Below the pieces are notes generated by a model, which worked only from the letters and a program-made list of their open reading frames with translations, was not told the DNA's origin and searched no databases. A DNA stretch of 64,000 nt from Doryteuthis pealeii (taxonomy: Eukaryota > Mollusca > Cephalopoda > Myopsida > Loliginidae): NCBI GenBank assembly GCA_023376005.1, contig CM042176.1, positions 12,484,694 to 12,548,693 on the forward strand, given 5' to 3'. The first letter of the stretch is position 1. Each line of letters begins with the position of its first letter. The position numbers were made by a program, and so were the translations under genes. This document shows positions 45,576-57,518 of the stretch, piece after piece.

Positions 45576-45877
45576 TGTGTTAGAGTAGCTAGCACCCTTC
45601 AGTACTCTACGATGGACTGGCTCATAGCCTTAAATAGTCTAACAATTAAGGACTTCAACAGTTGATTAATAAGCTGTATATATTCAGACAGATCTTACTG
45701 AGTTTCGCTATACGCATATGACACTCCTCTCTTTCTTGTAAGTTGTCTTGTTAAATTGTTTTGTAACTTATTGTTTCGTGTCTTTGTATGTATAACATTA
45801 GCACCGATAACTGTTGCTGAATGAATACATTAAGCACTCAATTTTTTCTGTGTATCAATTCTCCCGACGATACAACA
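45576..45877 (+). mobile_element. LTR-like element (solo LTR candidate)
   Basis: Begins TGTGTTAGAGTAGCTAGC (TGTTGTAGAG in the copy at 49928) and ends GACGATACAACA, a TGTTG/CAACA inverted pair. Contains GCTGAATGAATACATTAAGC (GCTGAATAAATA in other copies), a possible polyadenylation signal. No internal domain, primer site or target duplication is visible, so LTR status is inference. Confidence 0.55.
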
Positions 45878-46390
45878 TAACCAAGAAAGGTTGACATGAC
45901 ATTTAAGGACTTTAACAGGGATTAGTAAGCTGATTAATATTCTGACGATCTTACTTCGTTGGCTATACCATATTTGACCCTCCTCATTTCTTGTAAGTTG
46001 TCTTTGTTATTATTTTGTAACTTATTGTTCTGTGTTTTTTGTATGTTGCCATTAGCACCGGATACTCGTTGCTGAATGAATAATTAAGCACTCATTTTTT
46101 CTGTGTATCATTCATCCGAGAAAATACATAAACATAACCCAAGAAAGGTTGACACGCCTTAAGGCTTACAGTGGATTAATAAGTGATTTAATATTCTGTC
46201 GATCTTACTCGTTTGGCTATACATATTATTTGAACCCTCTCAATTTTCTTGTAAGTTGTCTTGTTTAATTGTTTTGTATTATTGTTCTGTGTTTTTTGTA
46301 TGTATCCATTAGCACCGGGATACTGGTGCTAAATAAATACATTAAGCACTCAACTTCTTCTGCATATCATTTCTCGCTCGACGATACAAC
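45878..46390 (+). repeat. ~250-bp tandem copies of the LTR-like 3' part
   Basis: Two further units with TTGTAAGTTGTCTTTG, TTAGCACCGG and AAGCACTCA, joined by CCAAGAAAGGTTGACA. Confidence 0.75.
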
Positions 46391-46865
46391 AAAAATAATA
46401 CAAATTATCGAGCCTCATCTCAAACATAAAACTCTGGCTTCTTTAGGTATTTCGTGTCGAATGGGATCTTCCTTCGAATCGGGAACCTTTTTCTTCGAAC
46501 TCGGGACCACCATCTTGTCGTAATCGGAACCTTCAGGGAACTTCAAACCTAACCGTTTATTCAATCCACGGGGGTAGACTGTTCTAATTCTCTTAATCAT
46601 GACTGTTTATAAGTGTTAAGTTGTGTTAATCATTCTATGATACTATCGCCATTGGCTAGGATTGAACTGCGCCCAGAGAAGAGATAGCTGTCACTTAGAA
46701 CTGTATTAACTCATATATATCCGTTGCGCCATATATCCAATTAGAGTTCGAGAAGGTTCCTGAATCGACAAAAATACCTGAAGAAAGGCCGGAGGGTACG
46801 TCGGTCGAACCGTTGGTAAGATAATAATAAAGTGACAATGTCCGAATAATCAAAATTGTTGTAGC
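46391..46865. mobile_element. Foldback family C remnant
   Basis: Contains ATCGAGCCTCATCTC, GATACTATCGCC and CTGAAGAAAGGCCGGAGGG, related to 16020-16690 and 50940-51720. No complete second arm. Confidence 0.6.
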
Positions 46866-47174
46866 CAGCTAGTCACCCTTCAGCACTTTACCAGATGGAC
46901 TGGCTCATAGCCTTAAATAGTCTATGATTAAGGACTTCAACAGTTGATTATAAGCTGATTTAATATTCGGACTGATCTTATAGTATTTGGCTATACCATA
47001 TTTAACCCTCCTCTTTTCTTGTAAGTTGTCTTGTTAATTGTTTTGTACTTATTGTTCTGGTTTTTTGCATGTATCTGTTAGCACTGGATAATATGTGCTG
47101 AATAGATATATTAGGCACTCTTTCTTCTGTGTATATTTCACCCTCGAAGATATAACAATTGAAAAGATAAGTAT
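46866..47174 (+). repeat. LTR-like copy
   Basis: Another copy of 45576-45877, diverged by indels, ending at the 86-bp array. Confidence 0.7.
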
Positions 47175-48827
47175 TAATACATGTTGTAGAGTAGCTAGTA
47201 ACTCTTCAGCACTCTAGCCAAGACGGCTTGACTCATAGTCTTAAATATTCTTATCAATTAGTATACATGTTGTAGAGTAGCTAGCCACCGCTTCAGCCCA
47301 TATCAGATGGCCTGGCTCATAGACTTAAATATTTCTTATCATTAAGTAATACATGTTGTAGAGTAGCTAGCACCGCTTCAGCACTCTATCAGATGGCCTA
47401 GCTCATAGACTAAATATTCTTATCAATTAAGTAATTACATGTTGTAAAGTAGCTAGCCACGCTTCAGCACTCTATCAGATGGCTGGCTCATAGACTTAAA
47501 TATTTTATCATTAAAGTAATACATGTTGTAGAGTAGCTAGCACCGCTTCAGCACTCTATCAGATGGCCTGGCTCATAGACTAAATATTCTTTATCAATTA
47601 AGTAATACATGTTGTAGAGTAGCTAGCACGCTTCAGCACTCTATCAGATGGCCTGGCTCATAGACTTAAATATTCTTATCAATTAAGTAATACATGTTGT
47701 AGAGTAGCTAGCACGCTTCAACACTCTATCAGATGGCCTGGCTCATAGACTAAAATATCTTATCAATTAAGTAATACATGTTGTAGAGTAGCTAGCACCG
47801 CTTCAGCACTCTATCAGATGGCCTGGCTCATAGACTTAAATATTCTTATCAATTAAGTAATACATGTTGTAAGAGTAGCACAACGCTTCAGCACTCTATC
47901 AGATGGCCTGGCTTCATAGACTAATATTCTTATCAATTAAGTAATACATGTTGTAGAGTAGCTAGCACCGCTTCAGCACTCTATCAGATGGCCTGGCTCT
48001 AGACTAAATATTCTTATCATTAAGTAATAATGTTGTAGAGTAGCTAGCACGCGCTTCAGCACTCTTCAGATGGCCTGGCTCATAGACTAAATATTCTTAT
48101 CAATTAAGTAATACATGTTGTAGAGTAGCTAGCACCGCTTCAGCACTCTACAGATGGCTGGCTCATAGACTTAAATATTCTTATCAATTAAGTATACATG
48201 TTGTAGAGTAGCTAGCACCGCTTCAGCACTCTATCAGATGGCTGGCTCATAGACTAATATTCTTATCAATTAAGTAATACATGTTGTAGAGTAGCTAGCA
48301 CCGCTTCAGCACTCTACCAGACGGCTTACTCATAGTCTAAATATTCTTATAATTAAGTAATACATGTTGTAGAGTAGCTAGCACCCGCTTCAGCACTCTA
48401 TCAGATGGCCTGGCTATAGACTTAAATATTCTTATCAATTAAGTAATACATGTTGTAGAGTAGCTAGCACCGCTTCAGCACTCTATCAGATGGCCTGGCT
48501 CATAGACTTAATATTTTATCAATTAAGTAATACATGTTGTAGAGTAGCTAGCACGCTTAGCCTCTATCAGATGGCCTGGCTCATAGACTTAAATATTCTT
48601 ATCAAAATTAAGTAATACATGTTGTAGAGTAGCTAGCACCGTTCAGCACTCTCTATCAGATGGCCTAGCTCATAGACTTAAATATTCTTATCAATTAAGT
48701 AATACATGTTGTAGAGTAGCTAGCACACCGCTTCAGCACTCTATCAGATGGCCTGGCTATGACTAGAATTATTCTTATCAATTAAGTAATACATGTTGTG
48801 AGAGTAGCTTAGCACACCGCTTCAGCA
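47175..48827. repeat. 86-bp tandem array, about 19 units
   Basis: Unit: TAGAGTAGCTAGCACCGC, CAGCACTCTATCAGATGGCC, TGGCTCATAGACTTAAATAT, TAAGTAATACATGTTG. One-base indels in most units. It comprises the start of the LTR-like sequence. Ends in the N. Confidence 0.95.
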
Positions 48828-48828
48828 N
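48828..48828. other. Assembly N, contig-junction candidate
   Basis: The 86-bp array stops here, and the next base begins a second copy of 44509 onward. Confidence 0.8.
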
Positions 48829-49927
48829 TACACTGCTTTGAACCAATGGTAACAAAATTTAAACTAAAATGATGTCAATTTTTTTTCTGGACATCCTGTA
48901 TTTGTCTCAATAATTTCTGTTCTGTATATAAAACCTTGTTTTTTTGTATGTCTTAACTTGTAAGAAAGAAAAAAATTGTCTCTTTGATGTAAATATTTTA
49001 AAAATATAAAAATTCTTTATAAAACTTGTCTTGTTTTATTTATTTTTATTTTTTCTTCAATCTCATGTGACAACTTTAATAAATTTTTCCAAACATCCAG
49101 AGCCCTGTCATCTGGGGATTTAGAATACACTGACCACACCTCTGCAGAGGGGTAAGAATCCCCCAATGGGGCCACCTGTTGGTCGTCGGTGGTGACCTGT
49201 GATGCTTAAGGATGGAATCCTGGTGGATGAGCAGTTCATAACATGCAACACTCGACTTAGACCTTACTTAGGCTAGACGGGCGGTTGGAGAGGCTCCCTC
49301 CGATCAATCGGCTGGTCATGTCAAGCCCTAGCACTTATATGATTGCCCCAACCCTATTGCCCTTATGGCAAGCCCCAACCCTTTTCATCATATAGGTTCT
49401 AGAAGGCAGTGACCGAGGGTTTTCATGTCCTGGGAATGACGTTAAACTCTATCTGGTGGTGAGGTTCCAGTTTCCATATGGAGAAAGTGGAGTCACAAGG
49501 GAATAAGAAATTTACAAGCGGTCCCCAAACCCCCGCTTGCATATCCAACATCAGGGGAAGGAAATGCCCTTGTTATCCACAGATTTTCCACAGACACAGT
49601 GACAACTACGCCAAAAGCTGTTGATTCCTAAGGATGGAGATGCCCATTGGATTTTTGCCAGAGCCCCTTTGGCTGGGTTGTGGCTTTAATACCACTGGGT
49701 GCCAAACATGTCCACCTTGGGTGACCCTACAAGGAACTTAAGTTCCTGATGGCATGGCTCTGACACTAGATGCAGTTTAGTGTCAATATGCAGGACACCA
49801 TTTAAAAAAAATTTTTTTATAATTGATCACCAACATCTACACAAGAGTGATCGAAGAGTAATGGAAATGAAGGGGTACTCCACACTTCTCTGAACTGGAA
49901 CCTCACCACTATATGCAGTTTAGCATC
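48829..49927 (-). repeat. Duplicated block with family B, copy 2
   Basis: Collinear with 44509-45575, differing by scattered substitutions and indels. Confidence 0.9.
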
Positions 49928-50880
49928 TGTTGTAGAGTAGCTAGCACCCCTTCAGCACTTTACCAGATGGACTGGCTCATAGCCTTAAATAGTCTACAAT
50001 TAAGGACTTCAACACTCTACCAGATGGACTGGCTCATAGCCTTAAATAGTCTACAATTAAGGACTTCAAACACTCTACCAGATGGACTGGCTCATAGCCT
50101 TAAATAGTCTACAATTAAGGACTTCAACACTCTACCAGATGACTGCTCATAGCCTTAAATAGTCTACAATTAAGGACTTCAACACTCTACCAGATGGACT
50201 GGCTCATAGCCTTAAATAGTCTACAATTAAGGACTTCAACACTCTACCAGATGGCATGGCTCATAGCCTTAAATAGTCTACAATTAAGGACTTCAACACT
50301 CTACCAGATGGACTGGTTCATAGCCTTAAATAGTCTACAATTAAGGACTTCAACACTCTACCAGATGGACTGGCTCATAGCCTTAAATAGTCTACAATTA
50401 AGGACTTCAACACTCTACCAGATGGCATGGCTCATAGCCTTAAATAGTCTACAATTAAGGACTTCAACACTCTACCAGATGGACTGGCTCATAGCCTTAA
50501 ATAGTCTACAATTAAGGACTTCAACACTCTACCAGATGGACTGGCTCATAGCCTTAAATAGTCTACAATTAAGGACTTCAACACTCTACCAGATGGCATG
50601 GCTCATAGCCTTAAATAGTCTACAATTAAGGACTTCAACACTCTACCAGATGGACTGGCTCATAGCCTTAAATAGTCTACAATTAAGGACTTCAACACTC
50701 TACCAGACGGCTTGACTCATAGTCTTAAATAGTCTACGATTAAAGACTTCAACAGTTGATTAATAAACTAATTAATATTCAGACTGATCTTACTGCATTT
50801 GGCTATATCACATTTGACCCTCCTCTATTTCTTGTAATTTGTTTGTTAATTGTTTTGTAAGTTATTGTTCTGTGTTTTAG
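49928..50880 (+). repeat. LTR-like sequence with 57-bp array
   Basis: Starts TGTTGTAGAGTAGCTAGC. From about 49985 to 50725 a 57-bp unit (CAACACTCTACCAGATGG … AATTAAGGACTT) is repeated about 13 times, then the LTR-like body resumes to TTCTGTGTTTTAGCATG. As 57 is divisible by three, one frame is open for 173 codons (19-residue period); this is not evidence of a gene. Confidence 0.9.
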
Positions 50881-50939
50881 CATGTGAATGACGAAAGCAA
50901 CCACGGTAATCACTTTCGTCGATAAAACAGCCAATTTCT

Positions 50940-51720
50940 CTGAATTTTTTAGATGAGGCTTGATGATTAGTATTATCTGCATTATTCGGACTATTATCCT
51001 CATCTTTATTGTTATCTTTACAACGTTTCGGCCGATGTGCCCTCCGGCCTTCTTCAGGTGTTTCTTCTCGGACTCACGAACCATCTTGTCGTAATTGGGA
51101 GCCATTACAGAACTTTGAACCTAACCACACGAAATACCTGAAGAAGGCCAGAGGGCACATCAGCTGAAACGTTGACTATTGTCCTCATCTTTATTGTTAT
51201 CTTTACAACGTTTTGGCCGATGTGCCCTCTGGCCTTCTTCAGGTGTTTCTTCTCAGACTCGGGAACCTTCTCGGACTCACAAACCTTCTTGTTGTAATCG
51301 GGAGCCATCACAGAACTTTGAACCTAACCACACGAAATACCTGAAGAAGGCCGGAGGACACATCAGCTGAAACGTTGTACATATAACAATAAAGATGAGA
51401 CAATAATTCTAATAATCCAAATAATACTAAAACCACCAAGGTTCACTCTGCATTATTCGGACTATTGTCCTCATCTTTATTGTTATATGTACAACATTTC
51501 GGCCGATGTGCCCTCTGGCCTTCTTCAGGTGTTTCTTGTTGGACTCACGAACCTTCTTGTTGTAATCGGGAGCCATCACAGAACTTTGAACCTAACCACA
51601 AGAAATACCTGAAGAAGGCCGGAGGGCACATCAGCTGAAACTTTGTACATATAACAATAAAGATGAGGACAATAGTCCAAATAATACTAAAATAATCCAA
51701 ATAATACTAAAACCACCAAC
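50940..51720. mobile_element. Tandem foldbacks, motif family C
   Basis: Three successive hairpins. Each has AACGTTTCGGCCGATGTGCC followed by GGCCTTCTTCAGGTG, a ~70-nt centre with AACTTTGAACCTAACCACA, and the inverse ACCTGAAGAAGGCC, then CATCAGCTGAAACGTTG. Confidence 0.88.
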
Positions 51721-51786
51721 GTTCACTTGTTTCTAATCCAATGCATGTCTCAGTTCTCGTTAGGAAGATCAAACACAACTGCCCCA

Positions 51787-51880
51787 GCAGCTTCATTTTG
51801 ATGTATGATACATGTTCCTGTGTCGGTAATTATACCTGTACTAAACAAAATGGCATTACTTTTTGACACACCCTCGTATT
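51787..51880 (+). mobile_element. Mariner right-end fragment
   Basis: Matches 33565-33661: GCAGCTTCATTTTGATGTAT to the right inverted end (TACTTTTTGACACACCCTCG). Left part missing. Confidence 0.85.
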
Positions 51881-52140
51881 TAATTTGTTTTTGTTTTTAA
51901 ATTAATAAAAACAATATTATTGAATAGTTTAAGAAGTCCCTGAGCACAATATCAACATTTGAGAGTTCATGGAGCATTAGGATGATTGTCTTTAATTATT
52001 ATCTTTCACTGAAATTATTTGTGTGGGAAGGTAAGCCTTGAATAATCATTAATATGATCTTACATCCAAGCCAATCACGCTTAGCACTGCCCGACCTGTG
52101 CAAAATTGCATATGCACTAACAAGGGTTTTTTTTTTTTGT
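51881..52140. other. Unassigned
   Basis: AT-rich, no gene or repeat recognised. Confidence 0.4.
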
Positions 52141-52735
52141 TTTTTTTATCTGTTTGGTTTGTTTTGTTTTACGGCATATCAACCTCAGTCGGTCATTTAA
52201 TGCCAATAAAGTTTTGAAATAAATCAATTCTTAATGGATAATACAATTTTTTTATAAATACATTTTTCTATTTAACCCATAGATGGGACCTTAACAGGTA
52301 CTACCACTCCGGGTCAGAGTGGACCAGAGAGCAATGGTGATGAAGGGGTGCTCCACATTCCCAACAAACAGGAACCTCACCATCAGATAGAGTTTAACGT
52401 CATTCCCAGGACATGTAGACCCGCAGCCACCGCCTTCTAGCACCCATATGATAAAAAGGGTTGGGGCTTGCCATAAGGGCAATAGGGTTGGGAAAATCAT
52501 ATAGGTGCTAGGGCTTGACGTGGCCAGCCGATTGATCGGAGGGGGCCTCTCTGACCGCCCGTCTAGCCCAAGATAGGGCCAAAGTGGAGTATTGCATGTC
52601 ATGAACAGCTCATCCACCTGGGCTCTATCCTCAAGCATCATGGGTCGCCACCCACGGCCAACAGGTGGCCCCATTGAGGGTGTCTTACCCCTCTGCAGAG
52701 GTGCATTCTAACGCCCCAGCCGACAGGGCGGAAGG
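52141..52735 (+). mobile_element. Interspersed family B, near-complete copy
   Basis: From TTGTTTTGTTTTACGGC through CATAGATGGGACC, TAGAGTTTAACGTCATTCC, AAGGGTTGGGGCTTGCC to CCTCTGCAGAGGTGCATTC. Opposite in orientation to 44800-45575. On the minus strand it ends in an AAACAAAACAAACC tail, which suggests a retroposed element whose sense strand is minus. The ORF at 52291-52674 shows no known domain. Confidence 0.75.
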
Positions 52736-53000
52736 GTGTGTGGTCTGACTTTGAGCTACAACTCATTATCAGGAGGTTGCGAGTTCAGTCTCTGTAGTCG
52801 TCCACTACAGTATGTATCTGTTAGCACCGGATACTGCTGCTGAATAAATATATGAAGCACTCAATTTCTTCTGTGTATCATTTCACCTCGACGAAACAAC
52901 GGCGTCATACCTAGGACGCCATTTTTAAAAATAATTGATCACCAACATCTACACGTACGAACTATACCATGGTCAAGTGCTTTATTTCTATAAAAAACAG
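52736..53000. repeat. LTR-like 3' fragment and unassigned DNA
   Basis: 52805-52905 matches the LTR-like end (GTTAGCACCGGATACTGCTG, AAGCACTCAATTTCTTC). Next to it ATAATTGATCACCAACATCT matches 45465 and 49825. Confidence 0.65.
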
Positions 53001-53694
53001 TTTACAGTTTCCATCACATTATTTAAAAAAAAAAAAAAAAGAAGAATAAATTTTTTAAAAATTGTTCTTCATTATTATTTTTTTTTTCTTTTTTCTTTTC
53101 TTTTTTTCTCAATCATTAAAAATTTTTTGGACAGGCAAAGGATAAAAAAAAAGTTTTTTTTTAGTTTTTTTTTTTTAACTCCTTAAAAGGTAAAAAGAAA
53201 AAAAAAATGTTTGAGATGATGGGGGGTATGGAAGAGTCGGCTGGGAAACTAACAAAAAAGTGATATGTTAATTTTTATGAAATATTTTTTTTTTATCTTT
53301 AAAATAGGCCTTAAAAATTTCAGTAGCAATAGTAAGTAAAAAAAAAAACAAAAAACAAAAAAAAACGAAAATTGAATTAAAAAAAAAGCTGAGGACTATT
53401 TTAAAATACTCAAGCAATCTGAGCACTGAGGTGGGGAATTCGAAAAAAAAAAAAAATCCTTTCAGTTAAATTTGAAGTCTGTCATGAACGTCTGCAAAGC
53501 TCTTGGTATTTCCAGAAGAAATAGCAAATAAAATAAAATAAATAAATAAAAAAAAGTCTGGAAAATTTACAAGAATAAATTCTTTCAAAGAATTGTTTGA
53601 TTTGTGGAGTCCATTTTTAGGGGATGTGGGGGTCCATTTTTTTCTTTTTCTTTTCCCAAATGTTCTTTTAATTTTTTTTTCTTTAAGTAGAAAA
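53001..53694. other. A/T homopolymer-rich sequence
   Basis: No gene; repeated A- and T-runs. Confidence 0.6.
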
Positions 53695-54180
53695 TGTCTT
53701 AAAAAGGAGGAGGTAGAGGGAGGAGGAGTGGGAGGCAGAGAAATGAGAAGTGAGAGACGGGGAAAGAAGGAGTGGGAGGCAGAAAAAGAAGAAAGGAGGA
53801 GTGAGAGGCAGAAAAAGAAGAAGGAGGAGTGAGAGGCGGAAAAAGAAGAAAGGAGGAGTGAGAGGCGGAAAAAGAAGAAAGGAGGAGTGAGAGGCGGAAA
53901 AAGAAGAAAGGAGGAGTGAGAGGCGGAAAAGAAGAAAGGAGGAGTGAGAGGCGGAAAAAGAAGAAAGGAGGAGTGAGAGGCGGAAAAAGAAGTGAGAGGC
54001 GGAAAAAGAAGAAAGGAGGAGTGAGAGGCAGAAAAGAAGAAAGGAGGAGTGAGAGGCGGAAAAAAAGAAAGCAGAAAAAAAGAAAGGAGGAGTGAGTGGC
54101 GGAGAAAGGAGAAGTGAGAGACAAGGAAAGAAGAAAGGAGGAGTAGGTGGAAGGAAGTAGACAGAGAGGGACACAAGGAA
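53695..54180. repeat. 29-bp purine-rich VNTR
   Basis: GAAAAAGAAGAAAGGAGGAG then TGAGAGGCG, about 14-16 imperfect units. Long open frames on the minus strand (F/L/S-rich) are products of the repeat. Confidence 0.93.
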
Positions 54181-54250
54181 AAAAATCATAGTGCAGTCGT
54201 TGTCAGTTAAATCTTGCCACCATGCAAAACTAGAGTTTGCAATCTACTGG

Positions 54251-54284
<34 letters not shown>
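54181..54284. repeat. (GT)n(TA)n microsatellite
   Basis: 54249-54290 run at the tip of the following foldback. Confidence 0.8.
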
Positions 54285-54289
<5 letters not shown>

Positions 54290-54600
54290 GTAATAGTGGA
54301 AAAGAGTTAAGGGTCTACCATGGTTTCGATCTCATCAGGACCCTACCTTATACTTAACTAAGTCAATATCATTCCTTAGTTAAACTGAGATTAACTTTTT
54401 TAAAGAAAAATCTTAGTTTAATATTGACTTAATCAATTATAAGGTAGGATCCTTAAAAGAAATTGACATTGTATCACTTCCTGCTCATATGGATGGGTTG
54501 GTAAATATATATAAGGTAGGGTCCTGATGAGATCATTTAGATCAAAACCATGGTAGAACCCTTAACTCTTTTCCACTATTACTTTCACTAATATCATTAT
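54285..54600. mobile_element. Foldback with GGTTTCGATCTCATCAGG motif
   Basis: AGTAATAGTGGAAAAGAGTT and AAGGGTCTACCATGGTTT mirrored at 54545-54590; inner arms with CCTACCTTATACTTAACT also mirrored. An extra TAAGGTAGG segment interrupts the right side. Confidence 0.85.
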
Positions 54601-55150
54601 TGCTCTATGTTTTTTTTTATGTTTCTTTATCTCTCTCTTTCTTTCTTTCTCTTTCTTTCCCCCTCTTTCTTTCATTCTCGCCTTTTCTTTCTTTCTTTTC
54701 CCTTCTTTCTTTCTTTCTCTCTCTCTCTTTTCTCTATCTCTTTTTTTCTCTTTCTTTCTCTCTCTTTCTTACTTTTTCTCTTTCTTTCTCTCTCTTTCTT
54801 TCTTTCTCTATTTTCTCTCTCTTTTTCTTTCTTTCCTTCTCTATCTCTCTTTCTTTCTTACTATAACTATCTCTCTTTCTTTCTTACTATAACTATCTCT
54901 CTTTCTTTCTTACTTACTATAACTATCTCTCTTTCTTTCTTACTTACTTACTATAACTATCTCTCTTCTTTCTTTCTTACTTACTATAACTATCTCTCTT
55001 TCTTTCTTACTTACTATAACTATCTCTCTTTCTTTCTTACTATAACTATAACTATCTCTCTTTCTTTCTTACTATAACTATAACTATCTCTCTTCTTTCT
55101 TACTATAACTATAACTATCTCTCTTTCTTTCTTACTATAACTATTACTAA
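54601..55150. repeat. CTTT-rich pyrimidine repeat
   Basis: (CTTT)n passing into a ~30-bp unit TATCTCTCTTTCTTTCTTAC + TATAAC repeated about nine times. Translations are S/L/F artefacts. Confidence 0.93.
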
Positions 55151-55309
55151 TATTATTATGGCTCTATATTTTAGATATATTGAGCACTTTTGGATAATTT
55201 ACTAATGCCACTGTAACGGAAAAGTTAAAGCAGCAATTGGATACTATATATATATATATATATATTCACACACATGTATGTATTATATATTTATATAAGT
55301 AAAATCCAG

Positions 55310-55382
<73 letters not shown>

Positions 55383-55384
55383 TT
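55151..55384. repeat. TA microsatellites
   Basis: (TA)n at 55244-55264 and 55325-55378 with unassigned DNA between. Confidence 0.8.
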
Positions 55385-55653
55385 ATGAAGAGAGGGTGAC
55401 TTACCGAAGAAGATAAAAGACCGTTGATAAAATGATTAACTTAAAAAGTCAGGGTTATTAATGAATATAAAAGTGCTCAATACGTTTGTAGAGCAGATTT
55501 AGTACAATGATATAGTCAGAAATCCAACTCAAGTTTCACCTTGTTCAGATCATAAGGGCTATCTGGGATAAATTAATTAAATTAATTCATTGCAGATAGC
55601 TCTGATAATCCAAATGAGGTGAAACCTGGGTAGGCTTTCTGACTATACCATTT

Positions 55654-55660
<7 letters not shown>
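55385..55660. mobile_element. Foldback, AGTTTCACCTTGTTCAG motif
   Basis: Left ATATAGTCAGAAATCCAAC / GTTTCACCTTGTTCAGATCA against right AGGTGAAACCTGGGTAGG and TTTCTGACTATACC. Both tips adjoin (TA)n. Confidence 0.75.
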
Positions 55661-55697
<37 letters not shown>

Positions 55698-56015
55698 TGT
55701 GTGTATACCCTTTTCTTGTCTTAACTAAAAAACAAGTGTGTGTGTGTGTGAATGGTGTTAAGAGAAATCAGTTTTAAAAGAAGGACATTACAATTATTAC
55801 CTTAACTAAAAAAACAAAAAACATTTCTTCCTTGTAAGGAGGAGCTCATTTGGATTATTCAGACTATTGTCCTTATCTTTATTGTATATAAAGACGAGGA
55901 CAATAGTCTGAATAATACAAATTATCAAACTTCATCTAAAAAAAATTCAGAGACCATTATCTAACATCAGGTAGTGTCAAAGCATCAGCACTTATTTTTG
56001 GTGTTGCTCATAGCT
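55661..56015. other. TA/GT repeats and a small palindrome
   Basis: 55850-55945 is a palindrome (GGATTATTCAGACTATTGTC against GACAATAGTCTGAATAATAC) belonging to foldback family C. The remainder is microsatellite and unassigned. Confidence 0.7.
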
Positions 56016-56233
56016 AACAGTTCTTTTGTCGCCTCTTTCAACAGTTCTCTTGTCACCTCTTTCAACAGTTCTCTTGTCGCCTCTTTCAACAGTTCTTTTG
56101 TCGCCTCTTTCAACAGTTCCCTTGTCGCCTCTTTCAACAGTTCTTTTGTCGCCTCTTTCAACAGTTCCCTTGTCGCCTCTTTCAACAGTTCCCTTGTCGC
56201 CTCTTTCAACAGTTCCCTTGTCGCCTCTTTCAC
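56016..56233. repeat. 24-bp VNTR, nine units
   Basis: AACAGTTC(T/C)(C/T)TTGTCGCCTCTTTC. Clean period of 24, so several frames on both strands are open with 8-residue repeats. No coding claim. Confidence 0.95.
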
Positions 56234-56529
56234 CCAACAAAGCTTTGGTGACATACAGTTTTTTTCTTTTCAAAAAATATGAAAGTGTTGTAACCTCAGA
56301 AGATTAGATGTTTTTTTGTTGTTTTTTTTGTTTTTTGAGAAAACAAATTTGTTGCTTTTTAAAAATCTAATCAACAGAATATACCTTAAATTTCATTAGT
56401 TTGTTTATTTAACTATCCCCACCCCTCACCCAGGTGACATTTTATATAATGTGTAGTGGAGGGTTGTTTGTATTTGGAGATGATTTTTTTTTTGTAAAGG
56501 CAAACAGTTGTCAGTTGATGTGGGCTAGC
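56234..56529. other. Unassigned
   Basis: No gene or repeat recognised. A TTTATT near 56405 would be AATAAA on the minus strand and could serve RNF123, but it is far from the stop codon. Confidence 0.35.
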
Positions 56530-57480
56530 AAGATAGAAAGAAAGAAATAAAGAGAAAAAGAGAAGAGAGAAAGAGGTAGAAAGAAAAGAAAGAGGAATTA
56601 TTGAGAAAGAGAGAGTAAAAAAGAAGAGAAAGGAAAGAAAGAGAAATTTTTAAGAGAGGGGGGAGAAGAAAGACAGAAAGGAAAGAAAGAGAAATTATTT
56701 ATAGAAAGAGAGGAAGAAGAATGAGAGGGAAAGAAAAGAAAAATACATTTTGAGAGAGGGTGGGGAGAAGAAAGGAAAGGAAAGAAAAATAAATTATTAA
56801 GAGAGAGAGAGAAGAGTGAGGGGTAGAAAGAAAAGAGAAGAAGAGTGAGGGGTAGAAAGAAAAGAGAGAGAGAAAGAAGAAAGAGGGAAAGAAAAGAAAA
56901 GAAAGAAATTGAGAAAGAGAGAGAGAGAGAAAAAAAAAGGGAAAGAGAGAAAGAAAGTGAGAGGTAGAAAGAAGAGAGAGAGAGAAAGAGAAAGGGAAAA
57001 GTAGAAAGAAAAGAGACATTATTTAGAGACAGAGAGAGAAAAGTAAAGTGCAAGAGAGAAAGAAAGGTAAAGAGAGAGAGAGAGAGAGAAAGAAAAGAAA
57101 AGAAAAAGAAAGCGACAGGTAGAAAGAAAAGAGAGAAATTATTGCGAAAGAGAGAAAGGGAAAGAGAAAAAGGAGAGAAAGAGAGAAAGAGAAGAAGAAA
57201 CAAAGGGAAAATACGTAGAGGGAGGGGGTAAAAAAATAAAAGAAAGAGAAATTATTGAGCAATAAAGAGGAGGAGGTAGAAATAAAAATGGAATTCAAAA
57301 TGTTTCGTATATCATCAAGGTGGCATTTATTATGTTGAAGTGTGTGTGTGGGGGGGAGAGTCATGATTCAGGCTAGCAAGTGAGAGAGACAGAGAGAGAG
57401 AGAGACGTAGAAGGAGAGAAAGAAAGAGGGGGGGGAGAAGAAATTGTAAAAAAAAAAAAAAAAAAAAAAAAAGAAGAAGA
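56530..57480. repeat. Long polypurine tract (GA-rich)
   Basis: Roughly 950 bp almost free of pyrimidines on +, with AGAAAGAGAAATTATT-type units recurring. Lies just downstream of the RNF123 stop, so its transcript would be C/U-rich. Long minus-strand frames are low complexity. Confidence 0.9.
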
Positions 57481-57518
57481 AAAAGAAGACAAAGAATTTC
57501 TGTCTGTGAGTTTTTTGT

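Noticed and set aside
47175..48827. CRISPR-like array
   Set aside because: Units are contiguous tandem repeats with no unique spacers, in a eukaryotic genome.
50194..50715. 173-residue open frame
   Set aside because: It exists only because the 57-bp tandem unit is divisible by three and lacks stops; 19-residue repeats, no splice sites, adjacent to LTR-like sequence.
53466..54176. 236-residue minus-strand ORF
   Set aside because: Translation of the purine-rich 29-bp VNTR into F, L and S runs; other frames are open as well.
55985..56307. Four overlapping ORFs of 89-102 residues
   Set aside because: A 24-bp VNTR open in several frames on both strands.
56598..57203. 201-residue minus-strand ORF
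   Set aside because: Low-complexity translation of the polypurine tract.
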